The notes: generated by a model from the letters alone, not told the origin. A DNA stretch of 14,692 nucleotides from Allofournierella_A excrementavium (GCA_019120375.1 DWVE01000067.1:1-14692), one strand, 5' to 3'; positions 6,553-12,290 are shown, numbered from the stretch's first letter. Translations and numbers: made by a program.

Positions 6553-7713
6553 GTGAAGCGAATCAAACCCGTGCTGTGCCGCACCGCCTGCGGGATGCTG
6601 GCGGCGGCGCTGCTGGCTCCCGCTCTGCTTGCGCCCGCCTCCGCGGATTACAAGAGCGACTGGGAACAGGCCGAGAAGGAACTGGCCGAGGAAAAAGAAA
6701 AGTACGAGCAGATCGAAAGCAGCAAGGACAAGGCCCAGGCCCAGAAGCAGAGCCTGAAAAACCAGCAGAGCATCATTCTGGACCAGATCAGCCAGTCCAT
6801 CGAGCAGATCAACCAGAAGGAACTGGAGATCTCCAACCAGGAGCAGGTCATCGCTGAAAAGCAGGCCCAGATCGACGAGCGCTGGGGCGATTTCAAGGAC
6901 CGCATGCAGGCCATGCAGGTCATGCACGACTCCGGCGCGGTGGCCATGATCACCAGCGCCCAGAGCCTCTACGACCTGCTCACCTTCTCCACCACCCTGC
7001 AGCAGGTGAGCGAAAAGGACACCGAGGTGCTGGAGGAGATGAACCAGCAGAAAGCCGAGCTGGAAGCCGAAAAGCAGGAACTGGAGCAGGCCATGGCGGA
7101 ACTGGAGAGCGCCAAGGCCGCCCTGGAGGATAAATCCGACCAGCTCAGCGCCAACATCCAGGCCCAGGACGCCACCATCAGCAAGCTGGACGCCGACGCC
7201 CAGGCGCAGCAGCAGGTGGTGGAAGAAAAGCAGAAGATCGCCGACGAAGCCGAGGCCGCCTATGAACAGTGGATCAGGCAGAACGCCTCCTCCGGCAGCG
7301 GCGAGTGCGCCGAGGGCTTCATCTGGCCCCTGCCCGGCGCAGGCCGGGTGACCACCGAGTTCGGCGCCGACCAGTGGGTCAACGGCGTGTTCAGCAGCGG
7401 CCACAAGGGGCTGGATATCGCCATCGCCGGCGGCACCCCCATCTATGCCGCCCACAACGGCACCGTGGCGGCAACCACCGGCCACTCCAGCTACGGCAAC
7501 GTGGTGATGATCGACAACGGCGACGGCATCTCCACCCTCTACGCCCACATGCAGCCGCCGGGGGCCATCGTCAGCGTGGGGCAGACGGTGACCCAGGGCC
7601 AGGTGATCGGCTATGTGGGTTCCACCGGCAACTCCAGCGGCAACCATCTGCACTTTGAGGTGCGCGTCAACGGCGTGCGCCAGAACCCCCGCAACTATAT
7701 CAGCCCCCCGTGA
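6553..7713 (+). CDS. Exported coiled-coil M23 peptidoglycan endopeptidase (EnvC-like FtsEX partner)
   Basis: This encodes 386 residues from GTG 6553, behind GGAGGG. A signal peptide (about 1-31, ending APASA) is followed by a long coiled coil (about 33-245, rich in E, Q, K with heptads such as EKELAEEKEKYEQIESS), broken near 110-140 by the WGDFKDRMQAMQVMHDSG hairpin typical of FtsEX-binding coiled coils. The C-terminal M23/LytM domain starts near 255. It keeps all zinc ligands and the catalytic histidine: H284 and D288 in GHKGLD, H332 in YAHM, and H365/H367 in HLHFEVR. Unlike E. coli EnvC, which only activates amidases, this protein should cut peptide cross-links itself. Position right after ftsX argues that FtsEX gates its activity at division, as for PcsB and CwlO in other Firmicutes. 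The substrate bond is not deducible. Confidence 0.92.
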   Translation: MKRIKPVLCRTACGMLAAALLAPALLAPASADYKSDWEQAEKELAEEKEKYEQIESSKDKAQAQKQSLKNQQSIILDQISQSIEQINQKELEISNQEQVIAEKQAQIDERWGDFKDRMQAMQVMHDSGAVAMITSAQSLYDLLTFSTTLQQVSEKDTEVLEEMNQQKAELEAEKQELEQAMAELESAKAALEDKSDQLSANIQAQDATISKLDADAQAQQQVVEEKQKIADEAEAAYEQWIRQNASSGSGECAEGFIWPLPGAGRVTTEFGADQWVNGVFSSGHKGLDIAIAGGTPIYAAHNGTVAATTGHSSYGNVVMIDNGDGISTLYAHMQPPGAIVSVGQTVTQGQVIGYVGSTGNSSGNHLHFEVRVNGVRQNPRNYISPP

Positions 7714-7741
7714 CGGGGCCGGGATGGAGGTAAAAGACCCA

Positions 7742-7846
7742 ATGAATCACAAGCCCTTCGTGCGCATCGTCTGCCTGGTGATCGCGGCGCTGATGACGGT
7801 TTCCGTGCTCAGCACCGTGATCTTCCAGCTGGCCTACGGCTTCTGA
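7742..7846 (+). CDS. 34-residue single-pass membrane peptide in the ftsEX operon
   Basis: The sequence begins MNHKPFVRIVCLVIAALMTV and continues SVLSTVIFQLAYGF. It has a basic N-terminus (HK, R) and one hydrophobic helix at about residues 9-32, so it should be an inner-membrane peptide with a cytoplasmic N-terminus or a signal-like anchor. ATG 7742 is preceded by GGAGG (7726-7730) at a slightly long distance. The reading frame stays open upstream to 7613, but that part overlaps the M23 gene and is out of frame with it. It lies 28 bases after the M23 stop and 16 bases before the S41 start, in the same operon. No family is recognised; it may assist FtsEX or the protease. Confidence 0.65.
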   Translation: MNHKPFVRIVCLVIAALMTVSVLSTVIFQLAYGF

Positions 7847-7862
7847 CCCGGAAGGAGAGCCC

Positions 7863-9170
7863 ATGAACAAGAAAATCAGCGTCAGCCTGGCGCTTACCAT
7901 CGCCATCATCGCCATGACCGTCACCTTCTCGGTGACCATGATCCTGGCGCGGCAGATCTTCGATCAGACCATCCCCTCGGTGCAGGAGAAGGAGAGCATG
8001 TACTCCAAGCTGGCCGAGCTGGACAAATACGTGCGCGCCAATTACTATGGCGACATCCAGGATCCCACCCTCTTCGACATGATCAGCTACGGCTATGTCC
8101 TGGGCACCGGTGACCGCAACGCCACATACTACACCGCCAAACAGTACACCGAACTGCTGGAAGTGCAGAGCGGCAACATCGTGGGCGTGGGCGTGGACGT
8201 GGTGAAGGACACCTCCGGCTATGCCCGCATCACCCAGGTCTACGCCGGCAGCCCCGCCGAAGAGCTGGGCCTGCAGGTGGGCGGCTTCATCACCGCCATC
8301 GACGGCGCGGATGTGAAGAACCTCACCCGCGAGAACGTGCTCGCCCGCCTGCAGGGCGAGAGCGGCACCCAGGTGGCGCTCAGCTACATGTCCCCCGACT
8401 CCGAGACCTCGGAGTACACCGTCATCCGCAGCAAGTATGTCATTCCCAGCGTGGAGTACCAGATGATGGAGGACTCCATCGGCTACATCAAGATCACCCA
8501 GTTCGATTCCACCACCATCACCCAGTTCAGCAAGGCGGTGAACGACCTCACCGGCCAGGGCGCCGTCGCGATGGTGTTTGACGTGCGCGGCAACGCCGGC
8601 GGCCTGCTCAGCTCCGCTGTGGACTGCATCGACCTGCTGGTGCCCGGCGGCGACATCGTCTGGGCCGAGTACAAGACCGGCGAGCGCACCCTGCTGGGTG
8701 AGAGCGACGACTCCAGCGTGGACCTGCCCATGGTGGTGCTGGTGGACGGCGAAACGGCCAGCAGCGCCGAGCTGTTTGCCGAGAGCCTGCGCCAGTTCTC
8801 CGGCGCCCAGCTGGTGGGCCAGAAGACCTACGGCAAGGGCACCATCCAGGCGGAGCCCCACCGCATGAGCGACGGCAGCGCCGTGGTCATCACGGTGGCC
8901 AAGATGATCACCGCCAACGGCGAGAGCTTTGACGGCACCGGCCTTGCCGTGGACATCGAGGTGGCCCCCTCCAGCAACACCGAGAGCGGCGCGCCGCTGG
9001 AGAGCGACCCCCAGGTGAGCCGCGCGCTGGCTGCGGCCAAGCTGCTCACCGGCTCCTCCACCGACAGCGGCGAGAGCTCTTCCTCCGCCGCGTCGGACAG
9101 CGCCTCCGCCTCCTCGGCGGACAGCGCAGCTGAGGACACTTCTTCTTCCGCCTCCACCGGCGAAGAGTAA
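7863..9170 (+). CDS. S41 family C-terminal processing peptidase (CtpA/CtpB type)
   Basis: This encodes 435 residues from ATG 7863, behind GGAAGGAG. An N-terminal anchor or signal (about 8-30) is followed by a helical segment (to about 95), a PDZ domain (about 108-190, with GVGVDVV and AGSPAEELGLQVGGFITAIDG) and the S41 core (about 195-370). The catalytic residues match CtpB by spacing: S300 in TASSAE, K325 in TYGKG and Q329 four residues later. The last 40 or so residues are a low-complexity Ser/Ala/Asp/Glu tail, probably a flexible linker outside the membrane. Such proteases trim or degrade envelope proteins from their C-terminus, in some bacteria including cell-wall hydrolases or their regulators. 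Its place behind ftsEX and the M23 gene fits that role, though no substrate is shown. A terminator follows at once. Confidence 0.93.
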   Translation: MNKKISVSLALTIAIIAMTVTFSVTMILARQIFDQTIPSVQEKESMYSKLAELDKYVRANYYGDIQDPTLFDMISYGYVLGTGDRNATYYTAKQYTELLEVQSGNIVGVGVDVVKDTSGYARITQVYAGSPAEELGLQVGGFITAIDGADVKNLTRENVLARLQGESGTQVALSYMSPDSETSEYTVIRSKYVIPSVEYQMMEDSIGYIKITQFDSTTITQFSKAVNDLTGQGAVAMVFDVRGNAGGLLSSAVDCIDLLVPGGDIVWAEYKTGERTLLGESDDSSVDLPMVVLVDGETASSAELFAESLRQFSGAQLVGQKTYGKGTIQAEPHRMSDGSAVVITVAKMITANGESFDGTGLAVDIEVAPSSNTESGAPLESDPQVSRALAAAKLLTGSSTDSGESSSSAASDSASASSADSAAEDTSSSASTGEE

Positions 9171-9178
9171 GCATTTTA

Positions 9179-9219
9179 CAGGGCAGCGACCCGCCCGCGG
9201 GGCGCTGCCCTGATTTTTT
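9179..9219 (+). terminator. Intrinsic terminator of the ftsEX operon
   Basis: CAGGGCAGCG (9179-9188) pairs perfectly with CGCTGCCCTG (9203-9212); the loop can pair further (CCCGC/GCGGG), and six T follow. It ends 19 bases before rsmA, so rsmA needs its own promoter or readthrough; none is obvious. Confidence 0.93.
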
Positions 9220-9237
9220 CAGAAAGGCAGGCTTTTT

Positions 9238-10101
9238 ATGCCCAACCTCACCGACCTTTCCACCATCCGCGACCTGTGCGCGCGGCATGGCTTTGCCCTC
9301 TCCAAGGGCTTTGGCCAGAACTTCATCGTCAATCCCGGCGTCTGCCCCAAGATCGTGGAGGCCGCCGGCATCGACGAAAACTGGGGCGTGCTGGAGATCG
9401 GCCCCGGCATCGGCGTGCTCACCAAGGAGCTGGCCCTGCGGGCCAAAAAGGTGGTGGCGGTGGAGGTGGACAAGCGCCTGCCCCCTCTGCTGGAGGAAAC
9501 GCTGGCGGAATTTGACAATGTGGAAATTGTGCTTCAGGATATACTGAAAGTAGATATTGCGGCCCTCATCCAAGAGAAATTCCCCGGCATGCCGGTGGCG
9601 GTGTGCGCCAACCTGCCCTACTACATCACCAGCCCCATCCTGATGCGCCTGCTGGAGGAAAAGCTGCCCATCCGCCACATCACGGTGATGGTGCAGAAGG
9701 AGGCGGCCCAGCGCATCACCGCCGCCCCGGGCAGCCGGGAGGCGGGGGCCATCAGCTACGCGGTGGCCTACTACGCAAAGCCGCGCCTTCTGTTCAGCGT
9801 GCAGCCGGGCAGCTTCTATCCGCCGCCCAAGGTCACCAGCGCGGTGATCCAGCTGGAAGTGCGCCAGAGCCCCGCGGTGGAAACGGCGGACGAGGCGGGC
9901 TTTTTCCGGCTCATCCGGGCGGCTTTCAGCCAGCGGCGCAAAACGGCGGCCAACTCGGTCAGCGGTGCGCTGGGCATCCCCAAGGCCGCGGTGATGTCGG
10001 CGCTGGAGGCGGCGGGCCTGCCGGCCACGGCCCGGCCGGAGCAGCTGACTCTGGAGGATTTCAGCCGCCTGCAGCGGCAGCTGGCCGCCGCCGAAGCCTG
10101 A
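9238..10101 (+). CDS. rsmA: 16S rRNA (adenine1518-N6/adenine1519-N6)-dimethyltransferase RsmA (KsgA)
   Basis: This encodes 287 residues. The N-terminal LCARHGFALSKGFGQNFIVN is the substrate-side motif of KsgA. The SAM-binding motif I EIGPGIGVLT starts at E53, acidic motif II is VVAVEVDKRL, and the catalytic motif NLPYYITSPIL starts at N125. The C-terminal helical domain (about 205-287) has FSQRRKTAANSVSGAL, typical of the family. It dimethylates two adjacent adenines near the 3' end of 16S rRNA as a late 30S quality-control step. The length is normal (about 270-290). The ATG follows AGAAAGGCAGG after a T-rich stretch that is the tail of the preceding terminator. Between that terminator and the ATG there is too little room for a clear promoter, so rsmA may depend on readthrough. 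Confidence 0.96.
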   Translation: MPNLTDLSTIRDLCARHGFALSKGFGQNFIVNPGVCPKIVEAAGIDENWGVLEIGPGIGVLTKELALRAKKVVAVEVDKRLPPLLEETLAEFDNVEIVLQDILKVDIAALIQEKFPGMPVAVCANLPYYITSPILMRLLEEKLPIRHITVMVQKEAAQRITAAPGSREAGAISYAVAYYAKPRLLFSVQPGSFYPPPKVTSAVIQLEVRQSPAVETADEAGFFRLIRAAFSQRRKTAANSVSGALGIPKAAVMSALEAAGLPATARPEQLTLEDFSRLQRQLAAAEA

Positions 10102-10143
10102 GTGGGGCGGGCCAAAAAGCCCTTGCCCCACAGGGCAAGTTTT
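10102..10143 (+). terminator. Overlapping hairpins after rsmA
   Basis: One stem pairs GTGGGGC (10102-10108) with GCCCCAC (10125-10131), with GGGC/GCCC continuing inside. A second pairs CTTGCCC (10122-10128) with GGGCAAG (10133-10139) and is followed by TTTT. They share 10122-10131 and exclude each other. The second is the likely terminator; its left arm contains the -35 box of the tRNA promoter. Confidence 0.65.
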
Positions 10144-10151
10144 GTTATAAT
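10123..10151 (+). promoter_or_regulatory. Promoter of the tRNA-Thr gene
   Basis: TTGCCC (10123-10128), a 17-base spacer and a perfect TATAAT (10146-10151). The start is expected near 10158, 26 bases before the mature tRNA. Confidence 0.85.
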
Positions 10152-10157
10152 GTGCTT

Positions 10158-10181
10158 ACGGCGCTTTCAAAGCGCCGTTTT
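10158..10181 (+). other. Hairpin at the 5' end of the tRNA precursor
   Basis: ACGGCGCTT (10158-10166) pairs perfectly with AAGCGCCGT (10170-10178) around a 3-base loop, followed by TTT. It begins at the expected start point, so the precursor would open with this stem. It may protect the 5' end, guide RNase P, or act as a weak terminator for readthrough from rsmA. Confidence 0.6.
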
Positions 10182-10183
10182 GG

Positions 10184-10259
10184 GCCGGCATAGCACAGCT
10201 GGTAGTGCAGCTGATTTGTAATCAGCAGGTCGGGGGTTCGAATCCGTCTGCCGGCTCCA
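10184..10259 (+). tRNA. tRNA-Thr, anticodon TGT
   Basis: A 76-base cloverleaf with the CCA end encoded. The acceptor stem GCCGGCA/TGCCGGC has discriminator T and CCA at 10257-10259. The D arm is GCAC/GTGC with loop AGCTGGTA. The anticodon stem GCTGA/TCAGC has loop TTTGTAA, so the anticodon is TGT, reading ACA and, by wobble, other threonine codons. The variable loop is 5 bases and the T loop TTCGAAT is canonical. The T stem is weak: GGGGG faces CCGTC, giving a G-G mismatch in the middle and one G-T pair. Confidence 0.96.
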
Positions 10260-10260
10260 C

Positions 10261-10299
10261 GTCGCCGCAAGCTGTATATCGCTTGCGGCGACTTTTTTT
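10261..10299 (+). terminator. Intrinsic terminator of the tRNA-Thr transcript
   Basis: GTCGCCGCAAGC (10261-10272) pairs perfectly with GCTTGCGGCGAC (10281-10292) around an 8-base loop, followed by seven T. Its right arm is also the beginning of the first unit of the tandem repeat that follows. Confidence 0.95.
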
Positions 10300-10583
10300 G
10301 CAAAAGTCACCGCGCGCTCATTCCGCTGCGGCTCCTTCTCCCCACGAAACTTTGCTTGCGCAAATTTCCGTGGGGGCCCCGGCCGCCCGGTGGGCGGCCA
10401 TCCGGGGACTACGTATCGCTTGCGACGAGCTTTTTTGTTTCACAAAAAGCTCATCGCGCGCTTACTCTGCTGCTCCTCGTTTCCCCACGAAACTTTGCTT
10501 GCGCAAAGTTTCATGGGGGCCCCGGCCGCCCGGTGGGCGGCCATGTGGGGCGGCGTATCGCTTGCGGCGGTTTTTGGTTTCGC
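10278..10583 (+). repeat. Tandem array of about 140-bp hairpin-rich units (2 full, 1 partial)
   Basis: Units start with ATCGCTTGCG at 10278, 10415 and 10557 (periods 137 and 142). Each full unit holds, in order, a GC/T-run hairpin, a CGCGCGCT segment, a 15-bp imperfect stem (CCCACGAAACTTTGC, loop TTGC, at 10341-10374 and 10484-10517), GGGGCCCC, and a perfect 8-bp hairpin GGCCGCCC-GGT-GGGCGGCC (10381-10399 and 10524-10542). The third unit breaks off after the T-run near 10583. A degenerate relative of the last hairpin, GGCCGCCCGGTGGTGGCC, lies at 679-696 after purB. The region reads through as short open frames, but these are low-complexity and unlikely to be genes. It looks like an intergenic REP- or MITE-like element. 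Confidence 0.8.
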
Positions 10584-10584
10584 G

Positions 10585-10613
10585 CCCCGCCCCTTTCTTG
10601 ACAAGGGGCGGGG
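10585..10613 (+). promoter_or_regulatory. Perfect 11-bp inverted repeat around the -35 box
   Basis: CCCCGCCCCTT (10585-10595) and AAGGGGCGGGG (10603-10613) are perfectly complementary with a 7-base centre TCTTGAC. The -35 hexamer TTGACA (10598-10603) lies in this centre. It is a candidate operator, or the last hairpin of the neighbouring repeat array reused as promoter. Confidence 0.6.
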
Positions 10614-10627
10614 GGATATGCTATGCT
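10598..10627 (+). promoter_or_regulatory. Promoter of the CNNM/CorC leader and gene
   Basis: Perfect TTGACA (10598-10603), an 18-base spacer and TATGCT (10622-10627) with the TG extension (TGC before it). The start is expected near 10634, giving a leader of about 190 bases before the TTG start codon. Confidence 0.82.
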
Positions 10628-10633
10628 GATTCA

Positions 10634-10823
10634 CAAATCATACGAAAGGAAAGTGTGACGCACAAAACCATGGACGACGGCGACAGTACCGAAGGAGAAA
10701 ATCCTCCTTTGCCGCACATACAAAGCTTTATCGGACATAGCCTGTGCCTGCGAGAGTAGGCGCCGGGCTGTGTCCGTTTGCGTTTAAAAACAGTGTTTTC
10801 AGTTCTCAAGGAGGAACGTTGCT
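10634..10823 (+). promoter_or_regulatory. Structured leader with alternative pairings upstream of the CNNM/CorC gene
   Basis: The leader contains: AAGGAG (10692-10697) pairing with CTCCTT (10704-10709); CCTCCTT (10703-10709), a perfect complement of the gene's Shine-Dalgarno AAGGAGG (10808-10814); an 11-bp stem (10732-10742 with 10766-10776, one G-T pair) enclosing GCCT/AGGC; and a weak T-rich stretch after it (10777-10785). A short ORF runs through most of it. I compared it from memory with glycine, yybP-ykoY, M-box, c-di-GMP, THF, ZTP and cobalamin riboswitches and it fits none. It is probably a cis-acting attenuator. Confidence 0.6.
10655..10759 (+). CDS. Putative leader peptide with acidic run and Pro-Pro
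   Basis: From GTG 10655 the peptide has 34 residues: MTHKTMDDGDSTEGENPPLP followed by HIQSFIGHSLCLRE. AAAGGA (10645-10650) lies only four bases before the GTG; an alternative ATG at 10670 would give 29 residues but has no Shine-Dalgarno. Five acidic residues within DDGDSTEGE are followed by NPPLP. In E. coli, nascent chains with acidic runs and prolines destabilise ribosomes at low Mg2+ (MgtL is the known example). The Pro-Pro-Leu codons coincide with the anti-Shine-Dalgarno at 10703-10709, and the TAG stop (10757-10759) sits in the loop of the terminal hairpin. The downstream gene belongs to a Mg2+ transporter family. That the ORF is translated is not shown; it could be chance within a structured RNA. 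Confidence 0.45.
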   Translation: MTHKTMDDGDSTEGENPPLPHIQSFIGHSLCLRE

Positions 10824-12149
10824 TTGAAAAATTCCCTTGCTCTCATGCTTTTGCTGCAGGCGGCCCTCATCGGCCTCAACGCCGTGTTCGCCTGCGCCGA
10901 GATCGCCGTCATTTCCATGAACGACACCCGGCTGGCGCGGCTGGCCGCCTCCGGCGACAAGCGGGCCGCCCGCCTTGCCCGCCTCACCAGCCAGCCCGCC
11001 CGCTTCCTGGCCACCATCCAGGTGGCCATCACCCTGTCCGGCTTTCTGGGCAGCGCCTTCGCGGCCGAAAACTTCTCCGACGGGCTGGTCGCTTGGCTCT
11101 TGAGCCTGGGCGTGCCGGTGCCCGCCGCCACGCTGGACGCAGTGGCCGTGGTGCTCATCACGCTGGTGCTCTCCTACTTCACGCTGGTCTTTGGCGAGCT
11201 GGTGCCCAAGCGGCTGGCCATGCGCAAGGCCGAGCCCCTGGCCCTGGGCATGTCCGCCCTGCTGTGCACCATCGCCCAAGCCTTCGCGCCCATCGTCTGG
11301 CTGCTCACCGCCTCCACCAACGGCGTGCTGCGCCTGCTGGGGGTGGACCCCAATGCCCACGAGGAGACCGTCAGCGAGGAGGAGATCCGCATGATGGTGG
11401 ACGAGGGCAGCGAAAAGGGGGTCATCGACCGCGCCGAAAAGGAGTTCATCCAGAACGTGTTCGAGTTCGACGACCACACCGCCGGCGAGATCGCCACCCA
11501 CCGCACCGAGGTGCAGCTGCTCTGGACGGAGGACGGGCAGGAGGAATGGGACCGCACCATCCGCGCCGGCCGCCACTCCCGCTATCCCGTGTGCGAGGGC
11601 AGCGCCGACAATGTGATGGGCGTGCTGGACGTGCGGGACTACCTGTGCCTGGAGGACAAAAGCCGCGCCGCCGTGATGCAGCAGGCGGTGCGCCCGGCGT
11701 ATTTCGTACCGGAGTGCGTGCGGGCGGACGTGCTGTTCCGCAACATGAAGCGCACCGGCGAGCCCATGGCCGTGGTGCTGGACGAATACGGCGGCTTTGA
11801 GGGCATCGTGACCATGAACGACCTGCTGGAACAGCTGGTGGGCGAGCTGGACGGCGACGGCGGCGAGGAGGCCGCCCCGGTGCAGCAGGTGAGCCCCGGC
11901 ATCTGGCGGGTGCGGGGCGACGCGCCCCTCACCGAGGTGGCCGCCGCGCTGGATATGCCGCTGCCCTGCGATGAGTTCGACACCTTCAACGGGCTGGTGC
12001 TCAGCGCCCTGGGCTCCATCCCGCCGGACGGCGCCGCCGCCGAGGTGAACACGGCGGGGCTGGAGATACGGGAGGCGGAGTTCCGCTCCCATCAGGTCAA
12101 GACCGCGCTGGTGCGGCCCGTGCCCGCCGCGCCCCAACAGGAAGAATGA
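10824..12149 (+). CDS. CNNM/CorC (HlyC/CorC) family membrane protein, likely Mg2+ or divalent cation exporter
   Basis: This encodes 441 residues from a TTG start behind a strong AAGGAGG at 9 bases. The N-terminal DUF21/CNNM transmembrane domain (about 1-190) has ACAEIAVISMNDTRLARLA, a helix ending in GELVPKRLAMRKAE (from G124; a family hallmark), and a third helix near 140-165. A CBS pair follows (about 200-335: SEEEIRMMVDEGSEKGVID, HSRYPVCEG, VVLDEYGGFEGIVTMNDLLE), then the CorC/HlyC C-terminal domain (about 350-430: GIWRVRGDAPLTEVAAAL, FNGLVLSALGSIP). Relatives such as B. subtilis MpfA and archaeal CorC export Mg2+, with the CBS module sensing nucleotide-Mg2+; the older name hemolysin is misleading. 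It is a single-gene unit with a long regulated leader and a strong terminator. Confidence 0.93.
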   Translation: MKNSLALMLLLQAALIGLNAVFACAEIAVISMNDTRLARLAASGDKRAARLARLTSQPARFLATIQVAITLSGFLGSAFAAENFSDGLVAWLLSLGVPVPAATLDAVAVVLITLVLSYFTLVFGELVPKRLAMRKAEPLALGMSALLCTIAQAFAPIVWLLTASTNGVLRLLGVDPNAHEETVSEEEIRMMVDEGSEKGVIDRAEKEFIQNVFEFDDHTAGEIATHRTEVQLLWTEDGQEEWDRTIRAGRHSRYPVCEGSADNVMGVLDVRDYLCLEDKSRAAVMQQAVRPAYFVPECVRADVLFRNMKRTGEPMAVVLDEYGGFEGIVTMNDLLEQLVGELDGDGGEEAAPVQQVSPGIWRVRGDAPLTEVAAALDMPLPCDEFDTFNGLVLSALGSIPPDGAAAEVNTAGLEIREAEFRSHQVKTALVRPVPAAPQQEE

Positions 12150-12155
12150 GCATGC

Positions 12156-12188
12156 GCCGCCGTCCCTTAAAGGACGGCGGCTTTTTTT
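12156..12188 (+). terminator. Intrinsic terminator of the CNNM/CorC gene
   Basis: GCCGCCGTCC (12156-12165) pairs perfectly with GGACGGCGGC (12172-12181), with a 6-base loop and seven T after it. It starts 7 bases after the stop. Confidence 0.96.
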
Positions 12189-12200
12189 GCCGGTGAGGGC

Positions 12201-12229
12201 TTTCCAAAGGGAAAAGCCTGTATTATAAT
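12201..12229 (+). promoter_or_regulatory. Promoter of the membrane protein/exported protein pair
   Basis: TTTCCA (12201-12206), a 17-base spacer and a perfect TATAAT (12224-12229). A dyad, GGCTTTCC (12198-12205) with GGGAAAAGCC (12209-12218, one bulged A), overlaps the -35 box and may be an operator. The leader holds T7-GCGG-A6 at 12256-12272. Confidence 0.75.
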
Positions 12230-12290
12230 GGGATAAAATGCAGGCGAAAGCCGAATTTTTTTGCGGAAAAAAGGGAAAAGGGGAAGGAAC

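Noticed and set aside
6472..7653. Open frame of 393 codons on the - strand opposite the M23 gene
   Set aside because: Antisense shadow of the coiled coil (runs of leucine and phenylalanine from CAG/GAG repeats), with no ribosome site.
10278..10583. CRISPR array
   Set aside because: Units are about 140 bp with internal hairpins and no short constant repeats separated by unique spacers.
10205..10601. Overlapping short open frames through the tRNA and repeat array
   Set aside because: One begins inside the tRNA and both translate hairpins into Pro/Gly/Arg-rich repeats. Only the tail of this frame, from 10655, is kept as a possible leader peptide because it has independent context.
10634..10823. 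A known riboswitch class in the CNNM/CorC leader
   Set aside because: From memory, the conserved cores of M-box, yybP-ykoY, glycine, c-di-GMP, THF, ZTP, cobalamin, lysine and fluoride riboswitches are not present. A covariance-model search was not possible here and would settle it.
10806..12137. Open frame of 443 codons on the - strand opposite the CNNM/CorC gene
   Set aside because: It mirrors the sense gene almost exactly and has low-complexity His/Gly/Ala composition; the sense gene has clear DUF21 and CBS motifs.
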